A DNA stretch of 64,000 bases from Montifringilla adamsi. Its lineage: Eukaryota; Chordata; Aves; Passeriformes; Passeridae. Shown piece by piece: positions 11,786 to 24,675 of this stretch; position 1 is the first letter of the stretch, and every line of letters starts with the position of its first letter. The stretch covers positions 11,532,286 through 11,596,285 of the forward strand of contig JAGGNK010003335.1 in NCBI GenBank assembly GCA_017590115.1. Direction: 5' to 3'. A program made the position numbers and the translations under genes. Under the pieces are notes generated by a model. It searched no databases, was not told the DNA's origin, and saw nothing but the letters and a program-made list of their open reading frames with translations.

Positions 11786-14700
11786 ATTGTGCCTGTGTCC
11801 CCTGGGGAGCACAAGATGACACATCCTGGAGCACATAGAGAGGAACAAGGGTTTTAATTCATGTTAGACACAAAGATTTTTTTTTTTTCAGGTGTAGAGA
11901 GTCTAAAATATCTTATTTTCGGCATACAAGAAATCTGTGAATCTCCACTTGCCAAGTACATTAAGCTTAGCTCCTTTAAGCTCAACTCTTTGGGGAGACA
12001 AAACTGGATGATGTTGTATGTCAGACTGGAAAATGTTTATTTGCTTGGGAAAAGCCTCCAACAGTAGTGTGTGAGAACCACAAGTGGAAAAATGTGGTGA
12101 GCTGTGGTAAGAGCAGGAGGAGATGGTGACAGCCTGGCTAAGTTCCTCACTACCTCTGCTCTGGTGGCTGTGCTGTGGCTTCAGGTTCTAACTAAATTCA
12201 GGTCCCACTAATTTCAACAGCACATCTCTCTCCAAGGGTTTTCTTACTTAGAAAACTTAATCATGGGCTCAAGAAAGATGTGGCATTATGGGATCCTTTC
12301 CTTTGCTTTAGAAATCTCAGTCTCAGGTACAGAGAAAGGAAGTGACTTAAAGGTGTATTGAATTTTCTGGTTTTTTCTGATTTTTTTAGGGAGTGTTAGA
12401 CATTTTCTCTGGCAGTACTTGTGAGGTAGAGTAATAAAGATGGTACTTACTTTTATTTCTAAGTAACACCATGTACCTCCCTTGAAGAACCCAGATAGGT
12501 GTATCAGCTCCATCCAGAGTATTTTGTATTGACCTTAAGCAGACAAGTTGTGGGGAGCTTTCTCTCACCTTTCTCTCCTGAAAATAAATGTTGAGCTCCC
12601 CTCATTGGATATAAAGCACAACAGTTACATCTTCAGCCTCCAGCTGCCAAGGACACCTATGAGCATTTTCCTACCACAGACATTTTGTAGGCAATGTGGA
12701 AAACATGTCAAATGCCAAAGGCATTAAAAGAGGGAGCCAATCATGAATAATTCATTTGGAATCCACTATAATGACATTAGTCATAATGAAACCTAAGCTG
12801 GTATTAACATGTGCATAGTAGGTACAGAGCTTCCTGAGGAATCACTCTCTATTAGGAGGGGCTCTTAAGGAGATCTTGGGAAAGGGATATTGTTTCCATC
12901 ATCATGATGCCCTGCTTCAGGGGTAGTGGGGTCTGATTGTCTCCAGGAAAGTGCACAAGCCATGGTGGCTGTGATCAGTTAGGAGGTCTTCAGCCTCTCA
13001 GTAATTTTGCGAGCAACTTCCTTTTAAACCACACGGCAGCTTCTTGGGGCAGCAGTAGACGTGCCAGTAGAATTGTCTGATCATATTTCTATTCCTTTCT
13101 AGTTCTTCTATGCAAATGGAGTGTCTTTGTGTCTGCTTCCCAGCTGCTGAGGGAACAGAAGAGGTGTTGTGGAGTGAGGAGAGGAAGGGTTGGGGTTTTG
13201 TGCTGGGCTTTGCCCTGGCCAGTCCACAGGAGACCCCAGAGAGGTGTGAGATATGGCTCTGGTGCACTGGGTGCTCCTGTGCTGTCATTCACAGTGTGAG
13301 AAATTCACTAGGCAAGGAAAAATCTGCCCAGTATAAGTTCAGTAATGAGGTGCTCCAGAATCAGACCAGTGTTAAGGATGTGCTTCTGCTCTGTTGAAAT
13401 CCTGTGATGATCAGGTTTGGGTTTCACCCTAGGTATTGAAATAATTGAGCAGTAGGTGTGTGTTTGGAGCTGAGTGTTTTTAACTGGGACTGTGTGAGGG
13501 GTGATCAAAGGCAGAGCTGACAAAGGAGATGGTTCACAGGTCACTCTGGTTGAAATATGTTTGCATTAAGTTGTTATCAGGGTCAGTCTGCAGAACAAGT
13601 TGTGAGTGATTCAGAAGTGGGCACAAGGGCTAAACAATTTCTGCACAATAATTTGCTTTGCTTTAGCCAAGTCTGTTCTAAATCTCAGCTTTGTCCAGTC
13701 TTGTTAGACCAGTGTGAGCTCTTAGTTCACTGAGAGGGCAGGTTTAGAGTCCTATTTTCATCACTCCTTCCATTGCCATAATCCTTATGCAGTGACCACA
13801 GAGCCCTTGCTAGAGATGCCCTGACCTGAAAAAGCAATCTGCTTAGCTAATGAACATCCTGCAAAGTGCCATTATGAGACCTTTGCCTCATGAGGTGGAA
13901 CTAATTAACCAAATTACTAAAATCATAGTAAAACTTAACAATAGTTACCTAATGCCATTAAGCCCTGAAAGGTGTGTGGTTATAACATCACACATGCAGC
14001 TGTGAGGGGCACCAATGACCCAACTAAGCAGACAATGCCAGGAGGATGCCACAATGACATGTTGGAGCCTTCCCTGCTGCAAATTATTTATTTGTGCTTA
14101 CTGTACATCAATAAATATGGCTCTATTTCTCCTGTGTAAGAATTTGCAAAATAAAGGATGAAGGAAAGAAGAGTATTGTTCATCTTCCCTTTATTTTCCT
14201 GACACCAGAGCTACAGCTCTGAAAAAAAACAAAGGGCTTGACATTTACCATTCATAAATTCTGCAGAAACTGAGATCCAGGCTCTGAAGCTGCAGGAGTG
14301 AAAGAAGACAGAGTTCATCACCTGCTGACACTTATCTTGAAAGGAGAGTGTCAGAGGCAAATCCTGCCAGTTAGGACTGAGTGCCCAAGAGAAGTGTCAG
14401 GTTCCAGATCTTTTGCAGCATGAATAAGATAGGTCTTCTGTCATGAGCCTGCAGAGATGCCAGGACCTGCACATGTCTGGGCACAAAAGGGAAAAAGCCT
14501 TTTTTTCCTCCTTGAAGGTTATGCCAGCTGGACTTGGTAAGGACCCTGCAGTCATCACAAGGCTGCTCCTCAACCCACCCTGTTCCACACATACCTGAGG
14601 CCCTTGAGCATGAAAATTAAGTGGATTTAGGTTTATTTTATTATTATTTTATTTTTCTTGAAGAAGATCCCAGGTTATGGTACCTGTCAGGATATTTATA

Positions 14701-17700
14701 TCTGTGGAAAAAAGGTCTCCAAGAAGACAATTCAGAGCACCTCAGCACAATGCCTGCTCTCAATTGCTCACAGAAAGAGAAGTTTATCCCTGTTTGTTAA
14801 TCATAGGCAACCTAGAGAGACAGGTCTCTGAGATCAGTTACATATTTTAGGCCTCTAATGACTTCTCCTGACTGGTTTTCTGTTCACATCAGGAAGCTGA
14901 ACTCACTTGGAGATGACAGAGGGACTCTGGGTGGATTTCCCATTGCTGAATGAGATGCGGGTGTGCAGTGGACACCCTGACTTCATGCTTGGGGACTCTG
15001 TGCATCAGCATTGCTGGTGCTCAGGGGTGACCAGTGACTGCTTCCTTCCACACACCCCCAGGAATGCAGAATTTTCCAAGGAGAGCAGAAGCATATACGT
15101 GCATATCTTCCATCTCAAGAGCTGACCTATGAGTTATGCCAGGCAAACACGGGTGCTTCAGGGAATTGCAGTTCAGGTTATTATGAAGTACTGAGTAATT
15201 GCCTCTGTTTTATCTTCCTCACCTTCCCTGCTAATGATACAACCTATCCCCTGAGGATTTAAACCCATCAGTGTCAGTAAATCCAGGTAATTCCAATAAT
15301 AATTTTAAACTTCTGTCTGTGTTTGCATTGTCAGAGTTGTGGTACAATCTTTTACTGGATGGTTGCATGATACAGGCAGGGTGTGCTTTGGCAGAGGTGG
15401 AACCTGGGTGGGGTTTGTTGTGGAGTGAGGGCAAATGAGGATTTAGATTTCCTTTCTTCTGCACGCAAAATCTTCATTCCCATGGGAATCTGCTGGAACT
15501 TTCTCTCTGCTGCACTCACTTTGCTTAACTCAGATTGGACTCAGCTCCTTGAGATCATTACTTGTGTGCAGTTCTGAGCTACTACTGATTACAAAGATCA
15601 TGTGTAGCTGTAAACATCTTTAATTCCAGTAACTTGAAACAGAATAATTAGCGGTTAAACTGAGCTTCACAACAAATTTTTTAAATAGGAATGACTTTCC
15701 CAATTTTTCAGATGTTAATTTGTGGTGTGCATGTTATGTGATTTACTGACACAGTGAAATTGTAGCAAAGCCAGAAAATGCTTCCAAGACTCCTATGAGG
15801 AGATGAGTGAGCTGTCTCAACAGAGAAACATTTGCACCAAAAATAGAGCTCAGCCAAACATTATTTTGGTACGGGTAGGAGATTTTCTTACATTTGTCAT
15901 TCTATGGGGAAAGCTGTAAGAAAAAAGCAACCAGAACATTATTTTAAAGTCGAATTTTTATTTTGAGAATGTAGAAGTTATTATTTTCCCACTTTTGCCA
16001 GTGATTGTGTTAGAATGAACTGTACTGTGAAAGTTGGAATCTTGTTTCCTTCTTTCATGCCTGTAATTTCCAGACACTACAATATTTGTATTTGTTTCTT
16101 GTTCTAAATTGCTATATGCTTTCCTCTCTGCTCTTCTGTTGTCTCTCTATGAAGGATGTTGAGAAAAGGTGTTTTGTTAATGTTCTATTAAAGTTCTTTG
16201 AGTGGAATATGTTATCTAAGCAAGTCTGATATACATTTAATCCTAGATGATGTTGAATACATTTCCATTTGTGCAAATGGCAATAAAAGCTAGAGTTCTG
16301 TGTAGAACATTTCCAGTAGTCTGGGCTCTCTCCTGCTCCTTGCTTATGCTGTGCTAAGATTCTGGACTTTCTGGTCCTGGAGGTGTGAGTTTTGTGGTTG
16401 TTTGATGGATTTATTAATCACTTTATTTTTATTAATCACCTTTGAAGGTGGGATTCCTTGCAGTCCTATGGAACTGCATTAGATGAGCTAAGTTTTTATT
16501 TTTATTCCCAACCTTCAAGGCACAGTCCCTCTGTGTCGTTCAATACATCAGGAAGGTAAAAATTCTGAACTTTGATTCAAGTGAAAGCAAGTTCCTTTGC
16601 TCATAAGGAATGGCCAATCCATGAGTCAATGGCTAGGTCAGCTTGGGAAGAAAATGTCAGGAGCCTCTCTTCACTGAAATGGAGATATTTATATCTTTTA
16701 GTTTTATATCTTTTATATCTATAGTTTTATATATATATATATATATTTTGTCTTATCTCTTACAAGGTGTTTTTTATATTAAGCCGTACAAGTTGCAGTT
16801 GATGCCCTGTGGAATGTTTTTTTTGGTGCAATGGCATACACTGAGGAGCTGTGCTTTGTAATGCAGCAGAGTACAGGAGCATCTATCACTTCATACATGT
16901 ACTTTGGATAGCCTCACTTTTTATACATATCCTTAGAAAAATGACACTTTTGGTGCTGCCAGCTCAGTGTTGGATTCCCACACTGAGATTTCAAGAGACG
17001 TATTCAATTATGTGGCACTGTGCTGAGTTCTAGTAGAACTAATAGTGCAAATTCACACGATTTGTGTGTGAGCGTAATTAATTTTTCAGTTAATGATCCC
17101 ATTTGTTATGCTTACAGATTCCACATGTGCTTTGTATACAAGGAAACAGTATACATATTGGGAGTGCTGCAAAGGCATGCCTACATGCAGGGTGCTTAAG
17201 GCAGCGAATGGGGTTCCTGGGAAATTTGTTTTAATGGGAATGTCACAGGAAAATACAAACTATCTGCAGGGACTGGCTCTGAGCTAAGGCAGTCACAGGT
17301 AACTTGTCAACTGTGAGGCAGAATAGTAAAACTGCAAACTTCAGAAGCCATCTCAGGAACTGATAACCATGTGGCAAAGCTCTGCTTATTTGGAATATTA
17401 TGAGAAACACAGATAAGTGTGTAAGCGTAATCAAGTATTTCCTCTGCTGTGTATTGTATGTTTAATGGACCACACAAGATTTTACCAGAAAATCCTATTT
17501 CACAAATGTTTTAAATCCATAAATGCCTGGTGATGACACAGCCATAAAATACAGCTTTTAAAAATCCTCCATCAAGCAGATCAGTTTTCTGGTGCATTAT
17601 ATCAGCAGCATTGATTTAAACAATGAAGAATTGATTAGAAAATTGGATTCCAAATTGAACTCTGAGTAAATCCAGATCTGTGCTCAGACCTCTGTTTGGG

Positions 17701-19955
17701 CTGGAAGATCTGGATTGGGTTTGGTTTGGGAAACAGAACCTCTGGCTCTTTGTTGAGGTCCTTTTGCTACTGATAGAGATGCTGTTTATATGAAATTAAA
17801 TTAAAATGTTTCCATGCAGAGCTTAAGAGAAATCCTGTAAGACTGCATGTCCTGTACAGCACATAGGTATCTTGCCAACACTCAACCATCCTTTGTAACA
17901 CAAGTAAGTGTTTGTAACACCTTGATATGGATTTCACTGTTAAATTTAGGGAAATACCTTTCTGTCTCAGTGGTGAATGAGAGCTCTGAAAGCTCTACAT
18001 CTCCAGTTGCAGACATTTTCCTTCTCAGTGTTAGCCCTGACAGATCCCAGAAAGGAAAGGCATGAAAAGCTCAGAGATGAAAAGCCCAAACCATGACATG
18101 CAGAGAGCATGCTGCTTCCCAGAGCCATGGGCTGTCTTGCAGGTGATGAAAATCCACCAAAACCCCCGGAGCTTCCCATCTTCCACTCCTTAAGACCACA
18201 GCACCTGTGATTACTGCACAAGCAGCAGCCGGGCTTTAGCTCTGGTCTTTGCAGTGCTGCTGAAGCTCCTTCCATGGCAAAGTCATCACTCTGACTTTTG
18301 GTCCCTCCAAGTCGCCATCTCCTCCTGAAGCCCCTCTTTAGATGCAGGGTGGTTTGCCTGTCACAGCTGGCTGCTTCACATCCTCTTGGAGTGACATTTT
18401 CCAGCATGAATCAAATCCCCTAACACTAGGCAGGTGGTGTTTGATTGCAGTTATGTCTGTTGCACAACTTTCCGTTCACTTTGTTTAAAACGCCTTCCCT
18501 CTCTTCTTTGGCCCAGTGTACTCCCAGCTCCTCTGTGCAGGTTCCAGTTCAAAGAGAAAGTGCAGGAAGTCCTCTGGACAATGTGGTTTGGAGGCATGAC
18601 CATGATCCCACATTTTGGATGTGAAACAACGGATTTGTTACACTATTAAGGCACAAGACACCTTTTCTGGTGTGCCAGGGAAGAGCAGATGTTGCAGAAA
18701 TCACTGGCTCCTTTAGAAAAGTTGCCAATTCCTGAGGGACTCTGATCCTGCCAGCCCCTCACTCCAGTGCTTCTCCAAGGTACAAGTGACCTCGGCAACC
18801 CAGATGAAAAAGTGATAATCAAAAAGGTTTTATTTGCCTCTGCCAGGTTTGGGGTCAGCTGACTCAAGGCACCCCAGAGCCCTGCTGTGGTGTGGGGTAA
18901 TCAGCCCTGTGGCAGCCTGGGGAGATCTGCCCTCTTCCCTGGAAAGCTGATGAACCTGATGGACCTTGAGGAGTTCTGTGCATCTCCAGGTGTGTGTGGT
19001 CACACTGTCACCTTGTACCCTGCTTTGGTAGCAAAATAAGGCTCTGCCAGTGGTGAAAGGCAGGAATTCATTCCTGACCCCATGAGTCACCCTCCTATGT
19101 CATGGAGCATGTGGTTTCATCACCCTTGCCATTATTTTACCTTTCAGCTGAGCAGTTACAGGTACCATTAATCTATAAAATAGATGTAGGCAGACAGGAA
19201 GACGTCATGTAAAGTCTGCAGAGACACAACCAACAGACACAAAAAGAAAAATCAAAAAAGCTGGCTTGAAAACATGACCCCAACTTCTTACTGTTGTGTG
19301 TTCCAGGAAAATGATTTATTGTTGGCATGTACCCATGTCACACTGGTACTCAGGACTGAGTAAAAGTCACACTAGTCACTCAGGCCCTTGCTTCTGTCAT
19401 TGTATTTTCAGATATTTCAGGGAATGAGGTAATGACTTTTAGATCAAGGTCATTTTCAGCTGCATCAATTATTTCACTTTCTCCTGGCAAAAGCATCTGC
19501 ATACCTCTGCACAATGTGAACTACCAGGCAAACGTTTCACTGGAAAACCTGACTGCTCTCAGCCATACAGAGTGCCTGGTTCATACATTAAATTGGTTAA
19601 ATCGTTCAAACTTTTACTATGTAACTTAGAAACTGGTATGCAGCAACACTGCATGTTACCAATTTAATGCATTTAAAACAAATTTAAGTGGGTTCCAATG
19701 TTCTTAGTCACTGCTACACAAAGGAGAGACCCCATATTTCAAATAACAAGGCTTCAGCAGAGAGATGACGTTAGTGGTGGGTAATAAGCTGAACTATCTA
19801 TCAAGATATCAAGTATGAAACAGATGGTGAGGAAAAAAAAGGTCCAGATACATTTACAAGCCTTTTAACATGCTCACCCATTTAATTCACTGCAAGGTCA
19901 CAACTTGATGTCTTAGACATGCAATCTTCTCTTCAGCTGGAAATGAAAGCAGGGC

Positions 19956-19957
<2 letters not shown>
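11786..19957. other. gene-free stretch with scattered regulatory-looking motifs
   Basis: No recognisable gene. Visible items are a 146-codon open frame on the minus strand (17967-18407) without a recognisable domain, a TA dinucleotide run near 16728-16746, and small clusters of homeodomain-type TAAT motifs around 12720-12830 and 13840-13990. A perfect interrupted palindrome, CCATTTG TG CAAATGG, lies at 16265-16280 (back-to-back E-box or POU-like half sites). Confidence 0.5.
16728..16746. repeat. (TA)n microsatellite
   Basis: About nine TA units directly after a TTTTATATC-type repeat. Simple sequence; its length may vary between individuals. Confidence 0.85.

Positions 19958-19984
<27 letters not shown>
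19958..19984. repeat. poly(A) tract, 27 A
   Basis: An uninterrupted run of 27 A followed by GAAGAAGAAG-like sequence. It could be the tail of a very degraded retrocopy on the plus strand, but the upstream 300 bp show no recognisable gene or SINE, and no flanking target-site duplication is apparent. Confidence 0.9.
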
Positions 19985-19987
<3 letters not shown>

Positions 19988-22385
19988 GAAGACTGTTACA
20001 GAAGTCTTTGAGGGGTTTAGACAGTGTTTCTGGGAAAGGAAAATGCCCCACCATCAAACCTTACAGATCTTTGTTTGCTAGCACTGAGTCTCAAATACAT
20101 GATTTGTAGACCTGCATCCATTGATTCCTCCAGTGGTTCAGTACATTAGGAGTGCTTTGCTGTAATGATTCAGCTCTGAAAAATGCATTCCCTTCCTTTA
20201 GGACAATTAGGATAATTTTGGGGGTTAGGAGTGTTCTGGGTTGGACCTCTTGTGGCTCTTTGTCCACAAAGATTTGGGGCTAATCAAATGCTCCCTAGCC
20301 TGTTAAACCTCTGTAACTCAGTCTGGGTGTGGTTTTCAGCTGGCCACAAAGATCAGCCCTCTTTTCCTTGTGGGGTTCTCCCTCTTACACCCCATTCTTG
20401 GATTCTGGCACAGTATAACCTGTCTGTACATACTTTCTCACAGCATAGATTAAAATGTTAAAGAACCTCTACTAAAAGTTATACTTTTAGTTAAAGCCTT
20501 CATTCTAGTGGCTGGGGAATTGATGTCAGATGGAAAATGATTTCCCAGTGGTTTGGTTTTTGTAGCAAAAGTCTTCAACTTTTATGTAGATAGTCTTTGA
20601 AGTTAGAAATTGTTGTTAGACTATCAAATATTGTTTGAGGTGTCACTCAATTTTTTTTCTCCCTCTTTCTATTATGGGAATGGGATCTTAGCAAAGAATT
20701 ATTGTGGTAGAGAACGAACGTATGACTGACACTGGAAAGAAAGATGTTTGTGGGGCACATACAAAGGGAATTGTTGTGGAACCAAGGCCTGTCAATATAA
20801 TCCCGGTTAATTCTCCAAGTGTCTGGTTTCTCACTCAAAGAAAGCAGGGTTAAATCTCCAAAGGCACCATACTTGAATATGTCATCCATGGTGCAGAATA
20901 TTTTCTGAAATGTCTTTCTGCTGTTGTAATTTCATGTTGCTGGTTTATCTGTCACACCCATAGTTTGAGGCAGAGGGTGTGATGGCCTTTTGGGCTGCAG
21001 TTGGCTTGAACCTGCCTGGAAAAATCCCCTTCCTTTCCCTTTCCTTGTTTTCTGGATGGGTCTCTGGCTTCCCACCTCCCTTTCTCTGGCCCTGCATGAC
21101 TCTTCCCACCAATGTTTTTGTCTGGAGAAGGGCTGAGCATGGGTCAAACCGATAGGTGGCACACAGGGAGCTCTTAAATGGGCTGGAGAAAAAATATACA
21201 AAGAGAAAATGAAAATAATAACATTCCAAATGCCACAGGAAAAAAAAAATACAGTTCTGGATGAGTTGGGTTTTTTCCCATATTCTGTTTCTATATTTTC
21301 CCTCTGTTTTTGAAATTACAAACAGATCTGGTTATCGAAATGAGTCATTAACTGCCTGTCCAAAAGTGAATGTGATCCTTCTGTACAGGACATAGGTAGT
21401 GCTTTAATTTCTTCTATTACCTGCACTGTTTTAGCATCTCCAGCCAAATACCAAAATCTTGCTCTACAAATAAAATCCTCCTGTCCTAAAGAGCTAAAGT
21501 GTGAAACTTCAGGCAGTCAGATGGTAGCAGATCAAAAGAACACAGGGGAAAACTGGGACAGGCATAATCAGCATGATGGTCTTCAACAGTACCTGATTTA
21601 ACAGCAAACTCACAAAAATTAGTTAAGGGACTATTGCAGCAACCATTAGAAGACTCACAAGCTCTAGTTGCCCTAAATTCCTACAGAAAATGGTGGCTTG
21701 GATTTTTACCAATGTTTCATAATATCTTCAACATCTTCAATCTTCTTAAATAGAACTGGAGTTTAAATCATCTCCTTCTAGAACAGAGGGCTCAGTGACC
21801 TTTCCTTTGACTCCTCTTGGTCTTGGATGGTCACTAAAAAATGCACAAGCCACTCAGCTACACAGAGGAGACATTACAGCCTATTTCAGACAAGCCAAAT
21901 TGCCACTGGTGAGATATAGAGAGGTCAGAATAATTATAAGAGAAAATCTGGGTCTGTCTAACACCACCCCACAGAGCCCAAATCACAAAATCTTCAGCAC
22001 TGCTGGAGTTTTCATGGCATCCTCAGTAAGCCTCCTTGGGAAGGAGTGCAGTCAGGCTCTGTATTTTCACATCTCTAAAAGCACAGGAGACAGTCAATAA
22101 AAAAGGGATGACTGTCTTGAGATTACCCCCCCTCCTCCATGTTCTGAAGGCGACAGAACAGAGTGGATAGCGAGCAACCTGCTTGCCTTGGGTGCAGATG
22201 GCTTTAATTGTCATTCCCAGATGTTCTGCCTCTTGAAGGTCAAATTCACCTTGTATAAATCGGGCTGGTACCATCCAGGGAAAGCACAGACATTTTATTT
22301 GAAAAAATGTAATAAAAGAGTGTCCTTCTTTCTTGTTATTTCTTTCCTTGTAAATTTAAAGGGAACAGATTGAGAGGGAGGCCCG
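19985..22385. other. gene-free stretch
   Basis: Open frames are at most about 100 codons and none is recognisable. No repeat family or RNA gene was recognised. Confidence 0.6.
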
Positions 22386-22465
22386 GCTGGCACAGGTCAT
22401 GGTAATGGGATATAGAAGCTTTTGTCTGGAAGATGCGTGTTCAAATCCAGCTCAATATCACTGTG
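22386..22465 (+). repeat. possible tRNA-like SINE fossil
   Basis: A TGGCACAGG stretch (near 22388), similar to a pol III A box, is followed about 50 bp later by GTTCAAATCC (near 22439), which matches the pol III B-box consensus GTTCRANNCC. The sequence between resembles old tRNA-derived SINE heads. No acceptor-stem pairing is preserved, so it is not a functional tRNA. B-box matches also occur by chance. Confidence 0.25.
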
Positions 22466-22982
22466 GATGAAACACTGAGGTGTTTTGGCTGCTGTAGCTC
22501 AGCTGCTGGTATTAGTCCTGGATTCTCTCTGCTGCAGTCAACAGGGTCTCTGTTAAAACATGGCAGTACAGAAGCTGTGCTCGAAGAGAGGGGCTGAGTG
22601 AGACATCCACCAGGAAAGGACACGTGTCCCAAGGCCAGGCACGCAGGGAAACCAGTGATGCTCTTGTTTTGTGGCAGTGAAAAACTGGCAAGTTGTGCAT
22701 CTCTCTCACAAATGTGCCAACCTCCACCCCAAAATTTACTGCAGCTTTTCATTTCCCCTTCCTCTCCCACCCCTGCAGAAGTATGGCTCTTCAGCTGACT
22801 CCACTGGGGTTGGAAACATTTTCCTTCTGTCCAGCAGCACTGATTAGCAGACAGAGGTATATCCCTGTGCTTTTGTGTCAATAATGCACACTGTATTTTT
22901 TAAGTGTGTACTGTAATTAGGTGCAAACATACTGTTGTGTTGGGCATCACCAGATGGGGCTTTTACACATAGTCTGCAAGGC

Positions 22983-23058
22983 TTTTTTTTGTTGTTGTTG
23001 TTTTTTTTTGGTGGGTTTTTTTTTTTTTTTTGGTTTTTTTTTTTTTTTTTTTTTTTTT
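22983..23058. repeat. T-rich tract left of assembly gap
   Basis: T runs broken by GTTGTTGTTG and single G residues, leading into AAAGACAAAGTGG and then the run of N. A low-complexity tract like this is the likely reason the assembly broke here. Confidence 0.9.
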
Positions 23059-23071
23059 AAAGACAAAGTGG

Positions 23072-23147
23072 NNNNNNNNNNNNNNNNNNNNNNNNNNNNN
23101 NNNNNNNNNNNNNNNNNNNNNNNNNNNNNNNNNNNNNNNNNNNNNNN
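23072..23147. other. assembly gap (76 N)
   Basis: The run of N covers 76 bases. The sequence AGTCTGCAAGG followed by a T tract occurs on both sides (22971-22981 and 23151-23161), which suggests that the two contig ends carry the same locus twice. No biological feature should be called across this interval. Confidence 0.99.
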
Positions 23148-23160
23148 AAAAGTCTGCAAG

Positions 23161-23185
23161 GTTTTTTTTTTTTTTTTTTTTTTTT

Positions 23186-23226
<41 letters not shown>
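23161..23226. repeat. T homopolymer right of assembly gap
   Basis: About 65 bases that are T except for GG and a G near the end. Length is unreliable next to an unresolved gap. It probably represents the same tract as 22983-23058. Confidence 0.9.
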
Positions 23227-23227
<1 letters not shown>

Positions 23228-23229
23228 TT

Positions 23230-24387
23230 TAAAGGCACATGTGCAAACTGAGGGTCTGGGGAGGATGTGCTGCAGAGTTGTGTTCAGTTATTTAGGCATC
23301 TGTCGAGGCAGCTTTGGAAGCAAGGCTGTTGAGTGAGTATTAAGATGTAATTTTTCTTGAGCTTGGATTAGAATCAGTTACTGAGAGAGGAACCAAGCTT
23401 CAGATTTAGATGTCTGCAGATGTCTCAAGCAGCACCATGAAGGCAGAGGCAGACAGAAACTAGATCTCTTTTAAAATCTCAGCCAAAACCTGTATTTTCC
23501 CAAGATGACTGTATTCTCCTATCATCCTACTGCAGATAAAAAAGAAATAAATTTTTAGGGTTGCAGCCTTAGCTTTTGATGGTTTCTTTGGGCAATTTTG
23601 GAAGAAAGGAATGAAGATTACACATATGATAAATGTGGATTTTAATGGAGAAACAGCTAGAAATTCTAAAGGTGATTAATTAAAGGAAAATTAAGATCCC
23701 ATTAAGCAACTGTTCAGGGCAATTTCATGCTGGAAAATTTACTGATTCAAACACAGCACTTTGTAAATATAGGCCATGAGATGAATAGGAAATTTTCCTA
23801 TGTGACTTTTATTCCCTTACTTTTCTTGTGGACTGAGAAATTTTGCCTCCATAATCCCAGAAGTTCTGAAACCCCAAATATCTTTGATTCATATTCCCAT
23901 AGTTTATGCTGCAAGCAGATAACACCAGAATGAGATATTTGGTGGCTAATTCAAGATACTGAGGAAATAGCTCAAAGATGTGTTGTGCACAGCAGATCCT
24001 GGACTGAAAGTTGTGTTCAGGGCCAGAAGACTCTATTTGCTGCATGCACAGATCCTAAAATGCTGCCTGAGCCCAAGGAGAGTAGCAGGAAAAGCAATGC
24101 CAGGAAAAGCTGAAAATCTGGTGGAGGCACCAACCCACAGAAAGAAAAAAGGAATTTTTATACAATTTAATGAGTGTGGTGGTATCTGCATGTGAGTATA
24201 AGTGAAACTGGGACCAAGGTGAGAGAGATGTCTTTGGATGTCCAGGGAAAATTAGGGTTTGCTGTTCAAGCACTTGGTGGTTATCCGTGTTCCACCTTTG
24301 CTTCACTGACTGTGCTGGTGAATGAATATTTGTGCAGGTGATTTGCTGGGACGGGATGGGTTAGCCATTAGTGAAGGTCTCAGTGGT
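23230..24387. other. gene-free stretch
   Basis: Ordinary AT-rich noncoding sequence. No repeat, RNA gene or credible open frame was seen. Confidence 0.6.
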
Positions 24388-24675
24388 AGAATCACAGAGT
24401 CATGGAATGGCCTGGCTTCCTGGAAGGAATCTTGGAGATGATCTTGTTCCAAGCCCTTGCTCACAGGCAGGGAGACCTTCCACCATCCCAGGCTGCTCCA
24501 AGCCTCATCTGTCCTTAGACACTTCCAGGGATGGGGCAGCCACAGCTTCTCAGGGCAGCCTGTGCCAGGGCCTCACCACTCTCACAGAGAAGAATTTGGT
24601 CATAATATCTGATCTAAGCTCACCCTCGTTCTGTCTGAAGCCATTCCCTCCTGTCCTGTCACCTGTTCTCATGGG
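24388..24675 (-). mobile_element. CR1 LINE 3' end (avian), minus strand
   Basis: Read on the plus strand it starts AGAATCACAGAGTCATGGAA, which is the reverse complement of the CR1 3' terminus with its ATTCTGTG-type octamers. It then runs in order through GATCTTGTTCCAAGCCC, CAGGGAGACCTTCCACCATC, CACTTCCAGGGATGGGGCAG, CCTCACCACTCTCACAG and GCCATTCCCTCCTGTCCTGTC. These are the standard bird CR1 3'-end blocks. The copy is 5'-truncated to about 290 bp, as most CR1 copies are, with no reverse transcriptase region. It is moderately diverged and is the youngest-looking LINE in the window. The 117-codon open frame over it is not a gene. Confidence 0.93.

Noticed and set aside
12559..12585. Possible 9-nt microexon on the minus strand
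   Set aside because: ATTTATTTTCAG, then GAGAGAAAG, then GTGAGAG fits acceptor-exon-donor, but a 9-nt match without neighbouring exons is expected by chance.
17967..18407. 146-codon open frame on the minus strand
   Set aside because: Cys/Ser/Gly-rich peptide with no known motif and no supporting splice sites or conservation evidence.
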